Shown: positions 7,661 through 16,014, numbered from the stretch's first letter. The stretch is DNA of 64,000 nt from Candidatus Ventrousia excrementavium (GCA_018714845.1 DVMR01000033.1:62001-126000), one strand, 5' to 3'. Notes: a model not told the origin generated them from the sequence alone. Translations and numbers: made by a program.

Positions 7661-8530
7661 TTATTTCTTTTCGTATACTTTTATCAGGGCCTGTGTACCG
7701 TCATTTTCCAGACCCATGTCGGCCATCTGCTCGTAAAGAGCCAAAACAGCGTCAAGCATTTTCAGGTCCAGCCCGCGCTCGGCGCCTTCGTCACGCACAA
7801 TCTTCATGTCCTTGATAAAGTGCTTGACAAAAAAGCCGGGTGCGAAGTCGCCCTTGAGGGCCCGGGGCGCCATGTTGGCAATCTGCCAGCTGCCGGCTGC
7901 ACCGGCGCCAATGGCGTCGAACATGGCGGCGGGGTCCAGCCCCACGCGGCGGGCGTAGGCAATGGCTTCGGTGTAAGCGGCCGTGGCGCCGGCAACGGCG
8001 ATCTGGTTGGCCGCCTTTGTGTGCTGGCCCATGCCCGGTCCGCCCATCAGGCGGATGTTCTTGCCCATGCAGGAAAAGAGAGGAAGAGCTTCGTCAAAGT
8101 CGGCCTGGTCGCCGCCAACCATAATGGAAAGCGTGGCGTTGCGCGCGCCGCTGTCGCCGCCTGAGACCGGCGCATCCATGACGCGGATGCCTTTTTTGCG
8201 GCCCATCTCATACAGCATCTGGGCAAGCGCGGGCGACGAAGTCGTCATATCGACGGCCAGAGCGCCTTTTTTAGCGCACTCAAAAATACCGCCCGGACCG
8301 CAGAAAACCTCTTCCACGTCGGTCGGATACCCGACCATGACAAAAATGACGTCAGCTTCTCTGACCGCATCGGCGATGCTCGCGCAGGGTGTAAAGCCGA
8401 GCTCCTGTGCCTGAGATTCCATTTTTTCATATGTACGGTTGTATGCCCGCACGGAATAGCCGTTTTTGACCAGATGACCGGCCTGTTGGGCGCCCATGAC
8501 GCCGGTTCCGATCCACGCGACCTGTTTCAC
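7661..8530 (-). CDS. NAD(P)-dependent beta-hydroxyacid dehydrogenase (3-hydroxyisobutyrate / tartronate semialdehyde reductase family)
   Basis: A 289-residue Rossmann protein. The N-terminus 'VAWIGTGVMG' binds NAD(P), 'APVSGGDSGARNATLSIMVG' is the substrate-binding signature and the Lys in 'GQHTKAANQ' is the conserved catalytic residue of the family. I use the GTG at 8530 because AAGGAG lies 9 nt upstream; longer frames have no site. Members reduce tartronate semialdehyde, succinic semialdehyde or 3-hydroxyisobutyrate; the substrate cannot be fixed here. It is monocistronic. Confidence 0.88.
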   Translation of the reverse strand: MKQVAWIGTGVMGAQQAGHLVKNGYSVRAYNRTYEKMESQAQELGFTPCASIADAVREADVIFVMVGYPTDVEEVFCGPGGIFECAKKGALAVDMTTSSPALAQMLYEMGRKKGIRVMDAPVSGGDSGARNATLSIMVGGDQADFDEALPLFSCMGKNIRLMGGPGMGQHTKAANQIAVAGATAAYTEAIAYARRVGLDPAAMFDAIGAGAAGSWQIANMAPRALKGDFAPGFFVKHFIKDMKIVRDEGAERGLDLKMLDAVLALYEQMADMGLENDGTQALIKVYEKK

Positions 8531-8574
8531 TGCAATGCACTCCTTTTTTGTTTGCTTCATTATAAACCAAAAGA

Positions 8575-8597
8575 CCCCGGACGGCAAGCGTCCGGGG
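8575..8597 (-). terminator. Terminator after the RsgI-like gene
   Basis: A 9-bp G+C hairpin (8575-8583 with 8589-8597) is followed on the minus strand by TCTTTTGG. It ends the sigma factor operon just before the dehydrogenase gene. Confidence 0.7.
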
Positions 8598-8604
8598 CTG
8601 GAAA

Positions 8605-9876
8605 TCAGTCGTCCCAGTCAATATCTACATCAAGAATGTCCCCGGTGGCGGCGTCGATTTCGTATTCATATTCGGTTCGGCCGGATTCAAACTCCACATC
8701 GTACTTGCCGCGGCCGTCGTCGTAATCAAACTCGATTTTGACACTGTAAACATCGGCTTCGGCCAGTCCCGCATGGGCCAACGCAGTCGCCAGGGCGGCG
8801 TCGCGGCCGATATCTCCGTTCGAGGACCCTTCTGTACCGGACGGTGTAACGGGATTCACGGGTGTATGGTAGTATTCCGACTCATTTTTCACAATTTCAC
8901 CGGTCCGGGCGTCAAGGTCAGTCTCGTATTCAGCGGATGCAGTACCGAACTCGACCTCGTACACCATACGGCCGTCGTCGGCGTCCAGCTCGACATTGAG
9001 CCATGTCGTGTCAGCCTCGGCGACACCGGTAGCGGCCAAAGCCAGCTCGCGCGCCTTTTGTTCACCGATATAGGCTTTGTCGCTTGCAGTGCCCGTCGAG
9101 CTGACACCGGTGGCGCCCGACCCGGACGCAGCCAGCAGGTTAAGCTCGTTGATGCTCAGGCCGACGAGATTGCGTTCGAGCAGCTGGGGATTCTGGGCCA
9201 TGATACCGATGATAAGTGATGCTTTGCCCTGAGAGATGCCATAGGTATCCATCATCTGCTGCACAGTCTCGTCGGCTGTTCCAACGGTCTGGCTGAGCAC
9301 AGCCGGCTCGACGGAGCTGGCGCTGAGCAGGGCGCCAATCTCGTCGACCAGACGCTGCTGCAGCTCTTCGCCGCGGGCGCGGTCGTCGTTTTCAACAGTG
9401 ACCAGAATGGAGTTCTGCAGGTCGCTGATATATCCGTTTTTGAGCATGGAACCAATCAGGGCGTTGATGGCAACGTCAAGGGTGGCATTTTGCAGGTCCA
9501 TGCCGTCCAGAATGGCTTCGGCGTCAGTGTTGAGCGCCGTGGCAGACAACACCCGTTCGTCGCGGCTGACCTGCAACTCGATGCTGGGGTTGACGTCAAG
9601 TTCGATAATCGAGTCCACCTGGCCGGCAACCGGAGCCGCCGGCTGCTCGGCACCCGGGAAGCGCAAAAGCCCTGTGCCGGCCGAGACGCCGATGACAATG
9701 GCCAGCATGGCGGCCACGGCCAGAATGCGGGCCGGCATGTTGCGGCGACGGCGGGGCGGCATGGCGATGACAGTGTCGCGCTGCGCATCGCATGCGGCCA
9801 GAATATTGTCCAGAGCGTCGGGCGCCGTCTTGTGTACGGCAGAGCGCAGCTTTTGCTCAAGATGCCTGTTCTGCAT
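8605..9876 (-). CDS. RsgI-like anti-sigma membrane protein with two PepSY domains
   Basis: 423 residues. A basic cytoplasmic N-terminus (1-48) leads to one membrane helix (~50-70). Right after it comes 'IIELDVNPSIELQVS', the hallmark extracellular segment of RsgI-type anti-sigma factors. The C-terminal half has two repeats of the PepSY type, each ending with a 'YE.EFD..TGEI'-like pattern (about residues 270-340 and 355-423). The short cytoplasmic part should bind the sigma factor whose gene ends 4 nt upstream. PepSY domains are thought to modulate proteases or sense the cell surface. Sequestration of the sigma factor is inferred from gene order and family. Confidence 0.8.
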   Translation of the reverse strand: MQNRHLEQKLRSAVHKTAPDALDNILAACDAQRDTVIAMPPRRRRNMPARILAVAAMLAIVIGVSAGTGLLRFPGAEQPAAPVAGQVDSIIELDVNPSIELQVSRDERVLSATALNTDAEAILDGMDLQNATLDVAINALIGSMLKNGYISDLQNSILVTVENDDRARGEELQQRLVDEIGALLSASSVEPAVLSQTVGTADETVQQMMDTYGISQGKASLIIGIMAQNPQLLERNLVGLSINELNLLAASGSGATGVSSTGTASDKAYIGEQKARELALAATGVAEADTTWLNVELDADDGRMVYEVEFGTASAEYETDLDARTGEIVKNESEYYHTPVNPVTPSGTEGSSNGDIGRDAALATALAHAGLAEADVYSVKIEFDYDDGRGKYDVEFESGRTEYEYEIDAATGDILDVDIDWDD

Positions 9877-9880
9877 GGGC

Positions 9881-10438
9881 TCACTCCCCTTTCATCTGTG
9901 CGCGCAGCTTTTTGAGCGCACGGTTGTATTTTGACAAAACAGTAGGCAGCGCCAGGCCGAGCATGTGGGCGATTTCACGGTGTTTGAACCCGCCGACGGC
10001 ATGCAGCATGACAATCTGCCGCTCTTCGTCGTTCAGACTGCGTATGACCTCGCGCAGCAGGATGCGCTCGTCGGGGTCCAGACCGCGGTCATCGGGCACG
10101 TCAAATAGCGCTTCGTCATCGTCAGCCGGGCCGTCTGAGCGCCGCGCGTGCTGCCGCAGGCGCATCAGCGCCAGGTTGCGCGCGATGGTAAAGACCCATG
10201 GCATGGGGCTGCCCGTCGCCTGGTATCCGCCGGCGGCGCCGTAAATGCGAAGATAGGTGTCCTGCAAAACATCTTCGGCATCCTGCTGATTTTTGACGAT
10301 TGCCAGTACAAAGCCGTACAGGGCGTCGCGCGTCTTTTCATAAAACGCAGCCAGGGCGTCCTTGTCGCCCAGGGACATGCGCGCGATGCACTGCTCCAAA
10401 AAGGCACGGCCATCTGCGGCCGTCTGCTGTGTAGACAA
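9881..10438 (-). CDS. ECF-type RNA polymerase sigma factor
   Basis: 185 residues. Region 2 spans about residues 30-75 ('DAEDVLQDTYLRIY') and region 4 about 134-178 ('HREIAHMLGLALPTVLSKY'), with a charged linker, the layout of extracytoplasmic-function sigma factors. The start is a TTG at 10438, 9 nt after AGGAGG; no better start is visible. It is the first gene of a two-gene operon with its membrane-bound anti-sigma candidate. Auto-regulation is usual for the group; an imperfect dyad (10528-10556) lies upstream. Confidence 0.9.
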   Translation of the reverse strand: MSTQQTAADGRAFLEQCIARMSLGDKDALAAFYEKTRDALYGFVLAIVKNQQDAEDVLQDTYLRIYGAAGGYQATGSPMPWVFTIARNLALMRLRQHARRSDGPADDDEALFDVPDDRGLDPDERILLREVIRSLNDEERQIVMLHAVGGFKHREIAHMLGLALPTVLSKYNRALKKLRAQMKGE

Positions 10439-10527
10439 ACTTGGTTTCCTCCTGTCGCGCCTGCACAGGCCGCCTGTATCTTATACATGCAGCAGCCGGC
10501 TGCTTTATTGCACGGCGCGAAAATTTT

Positions 10528-10556
10528 TTTGCCGCAAAGAACCCTTTGGCGGCAAA
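10528..10556. repeat. Inverted repeat in the sigma factor / small-protein intergenic region
   Basis: Arms TTTGCCGC-AAAG (10528-10539) and CTTT-G-GCGGCAAA (10544-10556) pair with a single bulged base around a 4-nt loop. It lies between two divergent genes and has no T tract on either side, so an operator or 5'-leader structure is likelier than a terminator. Confidence 0.45.
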
Positions 10557-10601
10557 TCGCATAGATTATTAACAGTCTGTGTAAAAGAAAGGGGAATAGC
10601 T

Positions 10602-10805
10602 ATGGATTACGACTGCGCGCCCCGCGGCAGCGACCGCGGAACACAGGACTTTATCAGCGACAACATCCTGCTCATCATTGTCGTGCTCGCCGTGCTGTTC
10701 GGGCTGGGGTACCTGGTGGGCAAGGCGGCTGTCAAAAACGGCATTTTAGAGGCGCTGAAGGAGCCCGACTGCCCGCTCGTTCCGCCGGGCCCCTGCGGAC
10801 TGTAA
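10602..10805 (+). CDS. Small single-pass membrane protein, unknown
   Basis: A 67-residue protein: charged N-terminus, one hydrophobic helix at about residues 22-40 ('ILLIIVVLAVLFGLGYLVG'), and a short proline- and cysteine-bearing tail. I do not recognise a family. The ATG has AAAGGGGA about 7 nt upstream. It lies divergent from the ECF sigma operon and convergent with the HD-domain gene, so a link with envelope stress is possible but unsupported. Confidence 0.55.
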   Translation: MDYDCAPRGSDRGTQDFISDNILLIIVVLAVLFGLGYLVGKAAVKNGILEALKEPDCPLVPPGPCGL

Positions 10806-10809
10806 AAGG

Positions 10810-11385
10810 CTAGATTTCCATCTGGCCAATCAGGCTGCGCATGGCGAGAATGGTTTTTTCCATCAGCTCCTCAAGGCTCCAGCCCAGCATTTCGGCGCCC
10901 TGCGAAATGACCTCGCGCGAGCAGCCGGCGGCAAACTTTTTGTCTTTGAATTTCTTTTTGACGCTCGACACCTCGATATCGGCCACGCTTTTGCTCGGGC
11001 GCATAATGGCGGCGGCGCCGATCAGCCCGGTCAGCTCGTCGACGGCAAACAGAATCTTTTCCATCTGCCGCTCAGGCGGAAACTCGCTTGTGATGTCGCC
11101 AATGCCATAGCCGTGGCTGGCGCAGGCGCGGATGATTGATTCGTCGATGTCGGCCTCGCGCATCAGCTCCTGGCACTTGACGCAGTGCTGCTCAGGCCAC
11201 TGCTCAAAGTCAAGGTCGTGCAGCATGCCGACAACCTGCCAGTATTCGACGTTTTCGGGGTCGTACTGCTGGGCAAACCAGCCCATGACGCCCGAGACAA
11301 TCTCGGCGTGACGCAGGTGGAAGGGTTCTTTGTTATACTGGCCCAGCAGCTCGCGGGCCTCGGTCAGAGTGGGGACATGAGACAT
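10810..11385 (-). CDS. HD-domain hydrolase (predicted phosphohydrolase)
   Basis: A 191-residue protein with HD-domain metal ligands: 'RHAEIVSGVM' (first His), 'GMLHDLDFE' (the HD pair) and 'IIRACASHGYG' (later His). It belongs to the short HDIG/HDOD-unrelated HD group annotated as phosphohydrolases; the substrate is unknown. The ATG at 11385 is preceded by AAGGAG. Further upstream frames lack a site and lie in the promoter. A near-consensus promoter with a 16-bp palindrome in its spacer lies at 11441-11469. Confidence 0.82.
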   Translation of the reverse strand: MSHVPTLTEARELLGQYNKEPFHLRHAEIVSGVMGWFAQQYDPENVEYWQVVGMLHDLDFEQWPEQHCVKCQELMREADIDESIIRACASHGYGIGDITSEFPPERQMEKILFAVDELTGLIGAAAIMRPSKSVADIEVSSVKKKFKDKKFAAGCSREVISQGAEMLGWSLEELMEKTILAMRSLIGQMEI

Positions 11386-11440
11386 CGTTGATCGCTCCTT
11401 GCTGATATAGAATCCTGATGCAGCGGACATAATTATACTA

Positions 11441-11469
11441 ATTATAGCACAACCGGCGCGCCGGTTCAA
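11441..11469 (-). promoter_or_regulatory. HD-gene promoter with a 16-bp palindrome between -35 and -10
   Basis: On the minus strand TTGAAC (11464-11469), a 17-nt spacer and TATAAT (11441-11446). The spacer is almost filled by the perfect palindrome AACCGGCG/CGCCGGTT (11451-11466), a good place for a repressor or MerR-like activator to bind. Confidence 0.65.
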
Positions 11470-11547
11470 TAAAGGCCGGCTTTCGTTGCAAAAAGGCCCT
11501 GATTGTGGTAAAATCAAAAGTCAGAACAACCGAGGGGGAAGCGGCGC

Positions 11548-12333
11548 TTGAAAACGACCATACAGGGACTTTCGGTCCATTATGAGGTACAGGGCCAGGG
11601 GCCGGAGACCGTCCTTTTTCTGCATGGCTGGGCAGCGCCTGTCACGGCCTATCAGCCGGTGCTCGGGCTTTTGGCCCGGCGCTTCCGCGTCGTCGCCTTT
11701 GACATGCCGGGCGTCGGCGGCACTGACGAGCCGCCTGCACCCCTGACACTCGACGATTATGTCGCGTTCACGCTGGACTTCTGCCGCGAGGTGGGGCTTG
11801 ACAGCGCGACGCTGGTCTGCCACTCACACGGCGGACGCATCGCCGTGCGGCTTTTGTCCGACCCAGGCTGCCCGCTGCGCTGCGGGCAGGCCGTGTTCAT
11901 TGACGCCGCCGGCGTTCCGCCCCGGCGTTCGGCCGGGTGGAAGGTGCGGCAGCGCGCATACCGCCTGCTGCGTGTGCTGGGCACGGCAAAGCTGACAGCG
12001 CCGCTTTTTGCCGAGCGCTACGAAGTCGTGCGCGACCGGCGATCGTCGGCCGATTACCGGGCGGCCACGCCCGTCATGCGCGCCACGCTGTCCAATGTGG
12101 TGAGCGCTGACCTGACCCCACTCATGCCCGCGGTCTCGGCCGAGGTGCTGCTTATTTGGGGGGAAAACGACACGGCCACGCCGCTGACTGACGGACAGGA
12201 GATGGCGCGGCTTTTGCCCAACGCCGGGCTGGCGGTTGTCAAAAACGCCGGACACTTTCCGTTTGCGGACAACTGGCCGCAGTTCAAAGGCATTTTAGAG
12301 GCCTATTTTGGGCTGAATACCGATTCAGACTGA
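11548..12333 (+). CDS. Alpha/beta hydrolase, first gene of the Mur ligase-Ddl operon
   Basis: 261 residues with an alpha/beta-hydrolase fold. The oxyanion segment is 'FLHGWAAP' (24-31), the nucleophile Ser93 lies in 'VCHSHGG', the acid is Asp208 in 'WGENDTATPL' and the base His236 in 'NAGHFPF'. The start is a TTG at 11548 with GAGGGGG upstream; an extended -10 (TGTGGTAAAAT) lies about 30 nt earlier. It precedes the Mur ligase gene by 15 nt. The substrate is unknown; given its neighbours, an ester or amide in cell-wall precursors is a possible target, but this is only inferred from position. Confidence 0.85.
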   Translation: MKTTIQGLSVHYEVQGQGPETVLFLHGWAAPVTAYQPVLGLLARRFRVVAFDMPGVGGTDEPPAPLTLDDYVAFTLDFCREVGLDSATLVCHSHGGRIAVRLLSDPGCPLRCGQAVFIDAAGVPPRRSAGWKVRQRAYRLLRVLGTAKLTAPLFAERYEVVRDRRSSADYRAATPVMRATLSNVVSADLTPLMPAVSAEVLLIWGENDTATPLTDGQEMARLLPNAGLAVVKNAGHFPFADNWPQFKGILEAYFGLNTDSD

Positions 12334-12348
12334 ACAAAGGAGAACGCC

Positions 12349-13923
12349 ATGCTCCTCATGCTTTCCACGCTGGCGGGCGCTGCCAGCCTTTTGGCTGTGG
12401 TCTGCCATATGTCGCTGCGCTGGACGCATATCCTGCAGCAGTGCTCGTATCAAAATCCGTCCTACTACCGCTGGCTGTGCGAAAACCGGGCGCAGTGGAC
12501 GCCTGCCCGGCGCTGGGTGGTGCTGCCGGCGGGCCTGCTTGCCCTGGCGCTGCCCCTCGCCCTTTGGGGGTGGGTCGTGTGCGCCTTTTCGCTTTTGCAC
12601 ATCTGGCTCAACCCGTCCCGGCACGGCCGGGGCGCCAAAAAGCCGCTGGTCTTTACGGCGCGCGTCAAGCGCCTGCTCGCCTGTGAGTGGGGGCTTTGCG
12701 CGCTTTTGTGCGCGGTCACGCTCTGGCTCTGGCCGCCGCTGTGCCTTTTTGCGCTCAGCCTGTACACCTGTCTGACGCCGTGGCTGGCCGCCTGGTGCAA
12801 CGCGCTCAACGCGCCGGTCGAGCGCCGCATTGCGCAGAAATACATTGACGAGGCGCGCGCCATTGTGCAGGGCATACCCGGCCTGACGGTCGTCGGCATC
12901 ACGGGAAGCTACGGAAAAACCAGCACCAAGCATTATCTGTACGCCCTTTTGTCGGCGCACCGGCATGTTTACATGACGCCGGGCAATTACAACACCACGC
13001 TGGGCGTCACCCGCGCCATCCGCGAAGGTCTGCTGTCCACGCATCAGGTCTTTCTGTGCGAAATGGGGGCGCGACATGTCGGCGATATCGCCGACATCTG
13101 CCGTCTGGTCAGCCCCGACCTCGGCATCATCACAGCCATCGGAGAGCAGCATCTGGAGACCTTTGGATCGCCTGAAAATATCGCGCGCACCAAGCTCGAG
13201 CTTTACGACGCGGTGCGCGAAAAGGGCGGACGGACGGTGATGAACTGGGACTGCGGCGCCATCAGCGGCCGCCGGTACGACGGCGGCGTCATCCGCTGCG
13301 GAAGCGGCGGGGACTGCGACTACCGCGTCAGCCATGTGGAGCAGGGCCCCCACGGCACCCGTTTTTCGATGGCAGCGCCGGACGGCGAGACGGCGGATTT
13401 TGAAACGCGGCTGCTGGGCCGCGCCAATCTGCAGGATGTCGCGCTGGCCATTGCGGCTGCGCATCAGCTGGGCATCCCGCTTGCCGGGCTGCGCATGGCG
13501 GTGGCGCGGCTGCAGAGCGTCGAGCACCGCCTGCAGCTCAAAAACGCCGGGGCCTATACCCTGATTGACGACGCTTACAACTCCAATCCGCAGGGCGCGG
13601 CAGTGGCGCTCGAGACGCTGGCCGGGTTCCCGGCCGGGGGACGCATCGTCATCACGCCCGGACTGGTCGAGCTGGGCGAACGCGAATACCAGCTCAACTT
13701 TGAACTGGGCCGGCAGGCCGCGGCCTGCTGCGACTATGCCATTCTCATCGGACAGCGGCAGGCGCCGCCCATTCGGGAAGGACTGCTCGACGCGGGATTC
13801 CCCGAAAGCCGCATCGCGGTTTTTGACGACGTACAGGACGGCCTGAGCCACGCCGCATCCCTTCCCGGTGGCAGCGAACGGACGGTACTGCTGTTGAACG
13901 ACCTGCCGGACAGCTACCGGTAA
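12349..13923 (+). CDS. Membrane-anchored Mur ligase family protein (MurF-like)
   Basis: 524 residues. The first ~155 are three to four hydrophobic helices (about 2-22, 56-80, 108-150) in place of the UDP-binding N-domain of MurF. The Mur ligase core follows: ATP loop 'GITGSYGKTS' (183-192), 'EMGARHVGDI' and 'AIGEQHLETFG' for Mg/ATP, and the C-domain start 'LIDDAYNSNP'. Mur ligases join an amino acid or dipeptide to a carboxylate. Without the UDP-binding domain and with membrane helices, this one may act on a lipid-linked or other membrane substrate (inference). It lies between the hydrolase and the Ddl-like ligase, suggesting a dipeptide made by the latter is its substrate. Confidence 0.85.
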   Translation: MLLMLSTLAGAASLLAVVCHMSLRWTHILQQCSYQNPSYYRWLCENRAQWTPARRWVVLPAGLLALALPLALWGWVVCAFSLLHIWLNPSRHGRGAKKPLVFTARVKRLLACEWGLCALLCAVTLWLWPPLCLFALSLYTCLTPWLAAWCNALNAPVERRIAQKYIDEARAIVQGIPGLTVVGITGSYGKTSTKHYLYALLSAHRHVYMTPGNYNTTLGVTRAIREGLLSTHQVFLCEMGARHVGDIADICRLVSPDLGIITAIGEQHLETFGSPENIARTKLELYDAVREKGGRTVMNWDCGAISGRRYDGGVIRCGSGGDCDYRVSHVEQGPHGTRFSMAAPDGETADFETRLLGRANLQDVALAIAAAHQLGIPLAGLRMAVARLQSVEHRLQLKNAGAYTLIDDAYNSNPQGAAVALETLAGFPAGGRIVITPGLVELGEREYQLNFELGRQAAACCDYAILIGQRQAPPIREGLLDAGFPESRIAVFDDVQDGLSHAASLPGGSERTVLLLNDLPDSYR

Positions 13924-13946
13924 TCCAGAAACAAAGGATGATTGCC

Positions 13947-15167
13947 ATGAAAATACGCGCCGGGGTGTTTTTCGGCGGCAGGAGCGTCGAGCACGAGGTC
14001 TCGGTCATTTCGGCCATGCAGGCCATTGCCGCCTTAAACCGCAGCAGGTACGAAATTGTGCCCGTTTACATCACCAAAGACAACCGTTTTTTTACCGGCG
14101 AGCACCTGGGAAAAATGGAAACCTGGCGCGACATTCCGGCAGCCCTCAAGCTGGCGCAGCAGGTGGTGCCCGCACGAATTGACGGCCGTGCCGTGCTCTT
14201 GCGCTGGCCGCAGCCGCATTTTGGCAGCCGCGAAGTGTGCACGCTCGACGTCGCCGTCCCCGTTGTGCACGGCACCGGGGTCGAGGACGGGGCTTTGCAG
14301 GGCCTTTTTGAGTATCTCGGCGTGCCGTACACGGGCTGTGACGTGGCTTCGAGCGCCGCGGGCATGGACAAATGGACCATGAAGAGCCTGTTTTGTGCCG
14401 CCGGCCTGCCGGTCGCCGAAGGCGTCCGGCTGACGGCCGGGCAGTTTTATGCGGAACCGGCCGGACAGCTCGACCGCATTGAGCGTGCGCTCGGCTGGCC
14501 GGTCATCGTCAAGCCGGTCAACCTGGGTTCGAGCGTCGGCATCGGCAAGGCGCGCGACCGCGCCGGCCTTGAAGAGAAAATCAGAGACGCCCTGCAGTAT
14601 GCACCCGTGGTGCTGTGCGAAAAAGCCATCCCCCACCTGCGCGAAATCAACTGCGCCGTGCTGGGCGACCGGGACGAAACCCGCGTCAGCGTGTGCGAGG
14701 AACCGCTCAACGCTACAGACTTTCTCACCTACGCTGACAAATACCAGTCAGGCGGCGGGGGCAAGCAGGGGACAAAAGGAACGGCGGGCGGTGGAAAGAC
14801 AGGCGGCGCGGGAATGCAGTCCCTGTCGCGCCGGGTACCGGCTGATTTGCCGCCGGAGCTGGCCGCTCAGGCACAGGAACTGGCCCGAAGCGCCTTTCTG
14901 GCCATTGACGCCGCCGGCATGTCGCGCGTCGACCTGCTGCTCGACGACGAGACAAAAACGCTGTATGTCAATGAAATCAACACCATCCCCGGCAGTCTGG
15001 CCTTTTATCTGTGGGAAGCGTCGGGGCTCGGGTTTTCAGACCTTCTGGACGAAATGGTCTCTCTGGCACTCAAGCGCAGCCGCGAGCAGGGCGCGCTGAC
15101 CCACAGCTTTGACGTCAACCTGCTGGCTGGCGCGACGCTGGGCGGCAAGACGGGCAGCAAAGGATAA
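13947..15167 (+). CDS. D-alanine--D-alanine ligase family protein with glycine/lysine-rich insert
   Basis: 406 residues, about 40-50 longer than usual Ddl. ATP-grasp features: 'FGGRSVEHEVSVIS' (9-22), 'HGTGVEDG' (108-115), 'VIVKPVNLGSSVGI' (186-199) and the metal-binding 'VNEINTIPGS' (341-350). Between 'TYADKY' (261-266) and 'RVPADLPPEL', where the omega loop closes over the active site, there is a Gly/Lys-rich insert at about 268-291. I use the ATG at 13947, 9 nt after AAAGG. It should form a D-Ala-D-Ala-type dipeptide for the Mur ligase. Whether the second residue is D-Ala, D-Ser or another cannot be read. Confidence 0.88.
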   Translation: MKIRAGVFFGGRSVEHEVSVISAMQAIAALNRSRYEIVPVYITKDNRFFTGEHLGKMETWRDIPAALKLAQQVVPARIDGRAVLLRWPQPHFGSREVCTLDVAVPVVHGTGVEDGALQGLFEYLGVPYTGCDVASSAAGMDKWTMKSLFCAAGLPVAEGVRLTAGQFYAEPAGQLDRIERALGWPVIVKPVNLGSSVGIGKARDRAGLEEKIRDALQYAPVVLCEKAIPHLREINCAVLGDRDETRVSVCEEPLNATDFLTYADKYQSGGGGKQGTKGTAGGGKTGGAGMQSLSRRVPADLPPELAAQAQELARSAFLAIDAAGMSRVDLLLDDETKTLYVNEINTIPGSLAFYLWEASGLGFSDLLDEMVSLALKRSREQGALTHSFDVNLLAGATLGGKTGSKG

Positions 15168-15175
15168 AGCAACAA

Positions 15176-15210
15176 AAAACGGACGGTTCCTGCGGGGAAC
15201 CGTCCGTTTT
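15176..15210. terminator. Bidirectional terminator between ddl-like gene and nagB
   Basis: A 15-bp hairpin (15176-15190 with 15196-15210) flanked by A5 on the left and T4 on the right, lying between convergent genes. Confidence 0.9.
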
Positions 15211-15220
15211 CATATTCAGG

Positions 15221-15940
15221 TCACATGCGCAGTGCATCGTGCTCGACAACGGTGACGTCAGGGTGCAGCTGCAAAATGGATGCCGGCACCCGCGGGGTGA
15301 CCGGGCCGAACAGCGCCTGCTCGAGCACATAGCCTTTGTCCTCGCCGCTGACGATGAGCAGGATTTTTTTGGCCTGCATAATGGACTTGATGCCCAGCGT
15401 CAGCGCCTGAGTCGGCACATCGTGCATACTGTCAAAGTAGCGCGCATTGGCGCGGCGGGTTCCTTCGGCCAGACGGACGCAGTGCGTGGTCTTTTCAAAG
15501 GCCGAACCCGGCTCATTAAAGCCGATGTGGCCGTTGTAGCCAAGGCCCAGAAGCTGCAGGTCTATGCCGCCCAGCTCTTCAATAATATGGTCATAGCGGT
15601 CGCATTCCGCCTGCAGGTCCTGTGCCATACCATCGGGACAGAAAATGTTTTCGCGCGGCAGATTGACGCAGTCAAACAGGCAGCTGCCCAGAAAGTACCG
15701 GAAGGTGTGCGGGTCGCCGGTCGGCACGCCGACATATTCGTCCAGACAAACCGCCTTGACGGCGGAAAAATCAATGTCATCCTTGTCATACCATTCGACA
15801 AGCTGCTGATAGGTGCCGATTGGCGTTTCGCCGCTGCACAGGCCAAGCACGCAGTTCGGACGCAGAATGACCTGTGCTGAAATGATGTTGGCCGCCTTGC
15901 GGCTCATGTCCCTGTAATCCCTGGCCCGGATGATTTTCAT
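15221..15940 (-). CDS. nagB: Glucosamine-6-phosphate deaminase
   Basis: A 239-residue cytoplasmic enzyme that converts glucosamine 6-phosphate to fructose 6-phosphate and ammonia, feeding amino sugars into glycolysis. Diagnostic segments are 'LGLCSGETPIGTYQQL', 'CLDEYVG', 'LLGLGYNGHIGFNEPGSAF' (catalytic His in GHIGFNEP) and 'ALTLGIKSIMQAKKIL'. The ATG is preceded by GGGAGGG. No nagA or PTS gene is adjacent; the gene is monocistronic with its own promoter. It could recycle amino sugar from host mucin or its own wall. Confidence 0.95.
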   Translation of the reverse strand: MKIIRARDYRDMSRKAANIISAQVILRPNCVLGLCSGETPIGTYQQLVEWYDKDDIDFSAVKAVCLDEYVGVPTGDPHTFRYFLGSCLFDCVNLPRENIFCPDGMAQDLQAECDRYDHIIEELGGIDLQLLGLGYNGHIGFNEPGSAFEKTTHCVRLAEGTRRANARYFDSMHDVPTQALTLGIKSIMQAKKILLIVSGEDKGYVLEQALFGPVTPRVPASILQLHPDVTVVEHDALRM

Positions 15941-16014
15941 ATTGCCCTCCCATGCTGTGAAATGACGGCCCCGGCCCTGCGGCCGTGCGGTGCGGACCGG
16001 ACTTTACGCACTTT

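Noticed and set aside
12325-13851. 508-codon open frame on the minus strand
   Set aside because: Antisense to the Mur ligase gene with intact catalytic motifs; no start signal.
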